Shown here one piece after another: positions 62,691 to 64,000 of a stretch of DNA of 64,000 nucleotides. A program made the position numbers and the translations under genes. The number at the start of each line of letters is the position of its first letter. The stretch's first letter is position 1. Source of the stretch: Chaetorhynchus papuensis (taxonomy: Eukaryota; Chordata; Aves; Passeriformes; Rhipiduridae); assembly GCA_013396525.1 (NCBI GenBank), contig VWYX01000397.1, forward strand, positions 62,001 through 126,000, written 5' to 3'. The notes beneath the pieces were generated by a model. That model was not told where the DNA came from, made no database searches, and saw only the letters and a list, made by a program, of their open reading frames with translations.

Positions 62691-64000
62691 CAAAGTCCTG
62701 TGTTGCCTTCCTACCTCAGCTGCTCCATAATTTTGTGAAGGTACCCCACAGTCTTTTTTTTTTTTTCTCTACTGTTGACTAAAAGACCTGAAGCAATAGC
62801 AGTGAGATTCCACTGACAGATTGAAATCTCTATAGGTTCCCTTATCAACTAAAAATGATGAGCAGATTTTATTTTAATCCTGTTTAATTCAGTATGCACT
62901 TATTGTTACTGGTTTGTTGTTTTGTTTTTTTTTTCCCAAATCCTCCTTCAGGCTTTTAAAGCAATAACAGTGAAACAGAGTGCTATACCCTCTGAATATT
63001 GAATTGACTATGACTTGATGCATAAATATGCATTTCTAAAAAAACAAATTCTTAATAGCACAAACAACATTCGTTGACCCTCCTTTGAGCAGGAAGTTGG
63101 ACTATTTATTTTTTTGTGAGTCTGAAATTGCTGAACCATAGTGGTTCCTATTAGGATTAAAAGACTAAAGATGGTTTATCTCTCATGTGTTATAACTCTG
63201 AAAGTGCTGACATTCTTGGAAATTGCCAGAGTATTGAAATTTTTCATTTTAGCTTCATGTATTTCTAGATCATAGAACAGTTCTTTGCAAGATGCTCTGT
63301 CCTGCCATAATCATGTTTAGTGGTTAGTAAAGTGTTAACACTACTGTTCTAAAAGCAAAGTTCTTGGGTCTCATTGTAATTTACCAAGCAGTTCCAACAA
63401 TCAAAAAATATGACAGTCAGTAAAATTTAAAAGGCCTTTCAAAAAATCTTGTCAAGCCCAAAAGCCAAAAAAGAGAACAGGCAGAAATGTACAGGAATAG
63501 TGTATTGGAATAGTGTCTGCTTTCTGTCCTGAGCAGAGACTGAATAAATTGTATGGCTTCTTCCCCACTAAAACAAGGATAGAAACCCAAGGGGAGTTAC
63601 ATCAAAGATGGTCAGAAGATCACTGCACTGAAAACAGAAAAGGAATATAGGGAAGAGAGAAAGTGTACCTATTTTAATGCAAAATTATATTTTGTATAGG
63701 GTCAAAACATTCTTTACTTGGTTGCACTTGAGTTTCAAATGAAAATAATTATAATCCCTCATCTATAAACATAAATTAAATTTTATGTATTAGTGAATCC
63801 CACTGGACAGATTGACATGATTGGAGTGTTAAATTCTACAGTCATAGCCTCTTAATGAAAGATTAAGTGGGCAAAACTCAAGAGGGAGCAGACAAAAATA
63901 GCATTTCTTGTTGCCATGTCAGTGACCTCTTAAAAGAAAATGAATATTTGAGGGATTACTGTCAGATTAGAGAAGTATGAAGCATGTAATCAGTATGAAG
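62691..64000. other. Unique intronic DNA to the window end
   Basis: Contains short T runs near 62.75 and 62.92 kb and no recognised repeat or exon. The next GABBR2 exon is not reached. Confidence 0.6.

Larger units (their letters stand above)
45830..64000 (+). other. GABBR2: GABBR2 intron downstream of the exon (3' part outside the window)
   Basis: Sequence after the donor site is read as the next intron. The following exon should continue the LB1 lobe (in human, beginning [20 protein letters not shown]), but no frame on the plus strand encodes anything like it before the window ends. The intron is therefore at least 18,171 bp. It contains three CR1 loci on the plus strand and otherwise unique-looking AT-rich DNA. 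Confidence 0.8.

Noticed and set aside
1..64000. CRISPR arrays, operons, rRNA, tRNA or prokaryotic mobile elements
   Set aside because: No regularly spaced repeats, no dense coding and no RNA gene cores were seen; the sequence is vertebrate intronic DNA.

Overview
The window looks like euchromatic, AT-rich, CpG-poor vertebrate nuclear DNA, most likely from a bird. It has no dense ORFs, ribosome binding sites, operons or plasmid or phage genes. The readily recognised interspersed repeats are nearly all fragments of CR1 (chicken repeat 1) LINEs, with 3' ends resembling the usual ATCATAGAAT/ATTCTATGAT terminus. CR1 is the dominant retroposon of birds and is also common in turtles and crocodilians. 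No Alu, L1, B1/B2 or other mammalian element was seen. The bird assignment is an inference from repeat content; species cannot be named.

Only one coding exon could be supported: 138 bp at 45692-45829 on the plus strand, with a good acceptor (23-nt pyrimidine run plus AG) and donor (CAG|GTAAGG). Its 46 codons match the N-terminal extracellular LB1 lobe of GABBR2, the GABA-B receptor subunit 2, starting at the residue equivalent to human Cys108 and containing the equivalent of Cys135, its disulfide partner. The rest of the window is therefore read as two large GABBR2 introns: at least 45.7 kb upstream of the exon and at least 18.2 kb downstream. The preceding exon (signal peptide and start of the Venus-flytrap domain) and the next exon were not found, so both introns extend past the window.

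Layout. 1-9.77 kb: unique intronic DNA with A/T runs, an (ATTT)n tract, a cluster of short palindromes at 4.3 kb and an unexplained 207-codon open frame. 9.77-10.31 kb: decayed CR1 ORF2 on the minus strand (endonuclease and reverse transcriptase pieces). 10.3-21.8 kb: unique DNA with a long T tract, a CR1 scrap, a group of octamer motifs and a 15-bp perfect inverted repeat. 21.8-30.5 kb: three minus-strand CR1 copies and a small CpG-rich patch. 30.5-45.7 kb: mostly unique, with an interspersed repeat at 39.07-39.44 kb (possibly LTR-derived) and a short CR1 3' end about 0.6 kb before the exon. 45.8-64 kb: unique DNA with three further CR1 loci on the plus strand (one a composite).

Nothing resembling an undescribed multi-gene system is visible. 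The observations with most content are the exon itself, the clusters of possible regulatory motifs, the mapped CR1 fossils and a few unusually long open frames that need homology or expression data.
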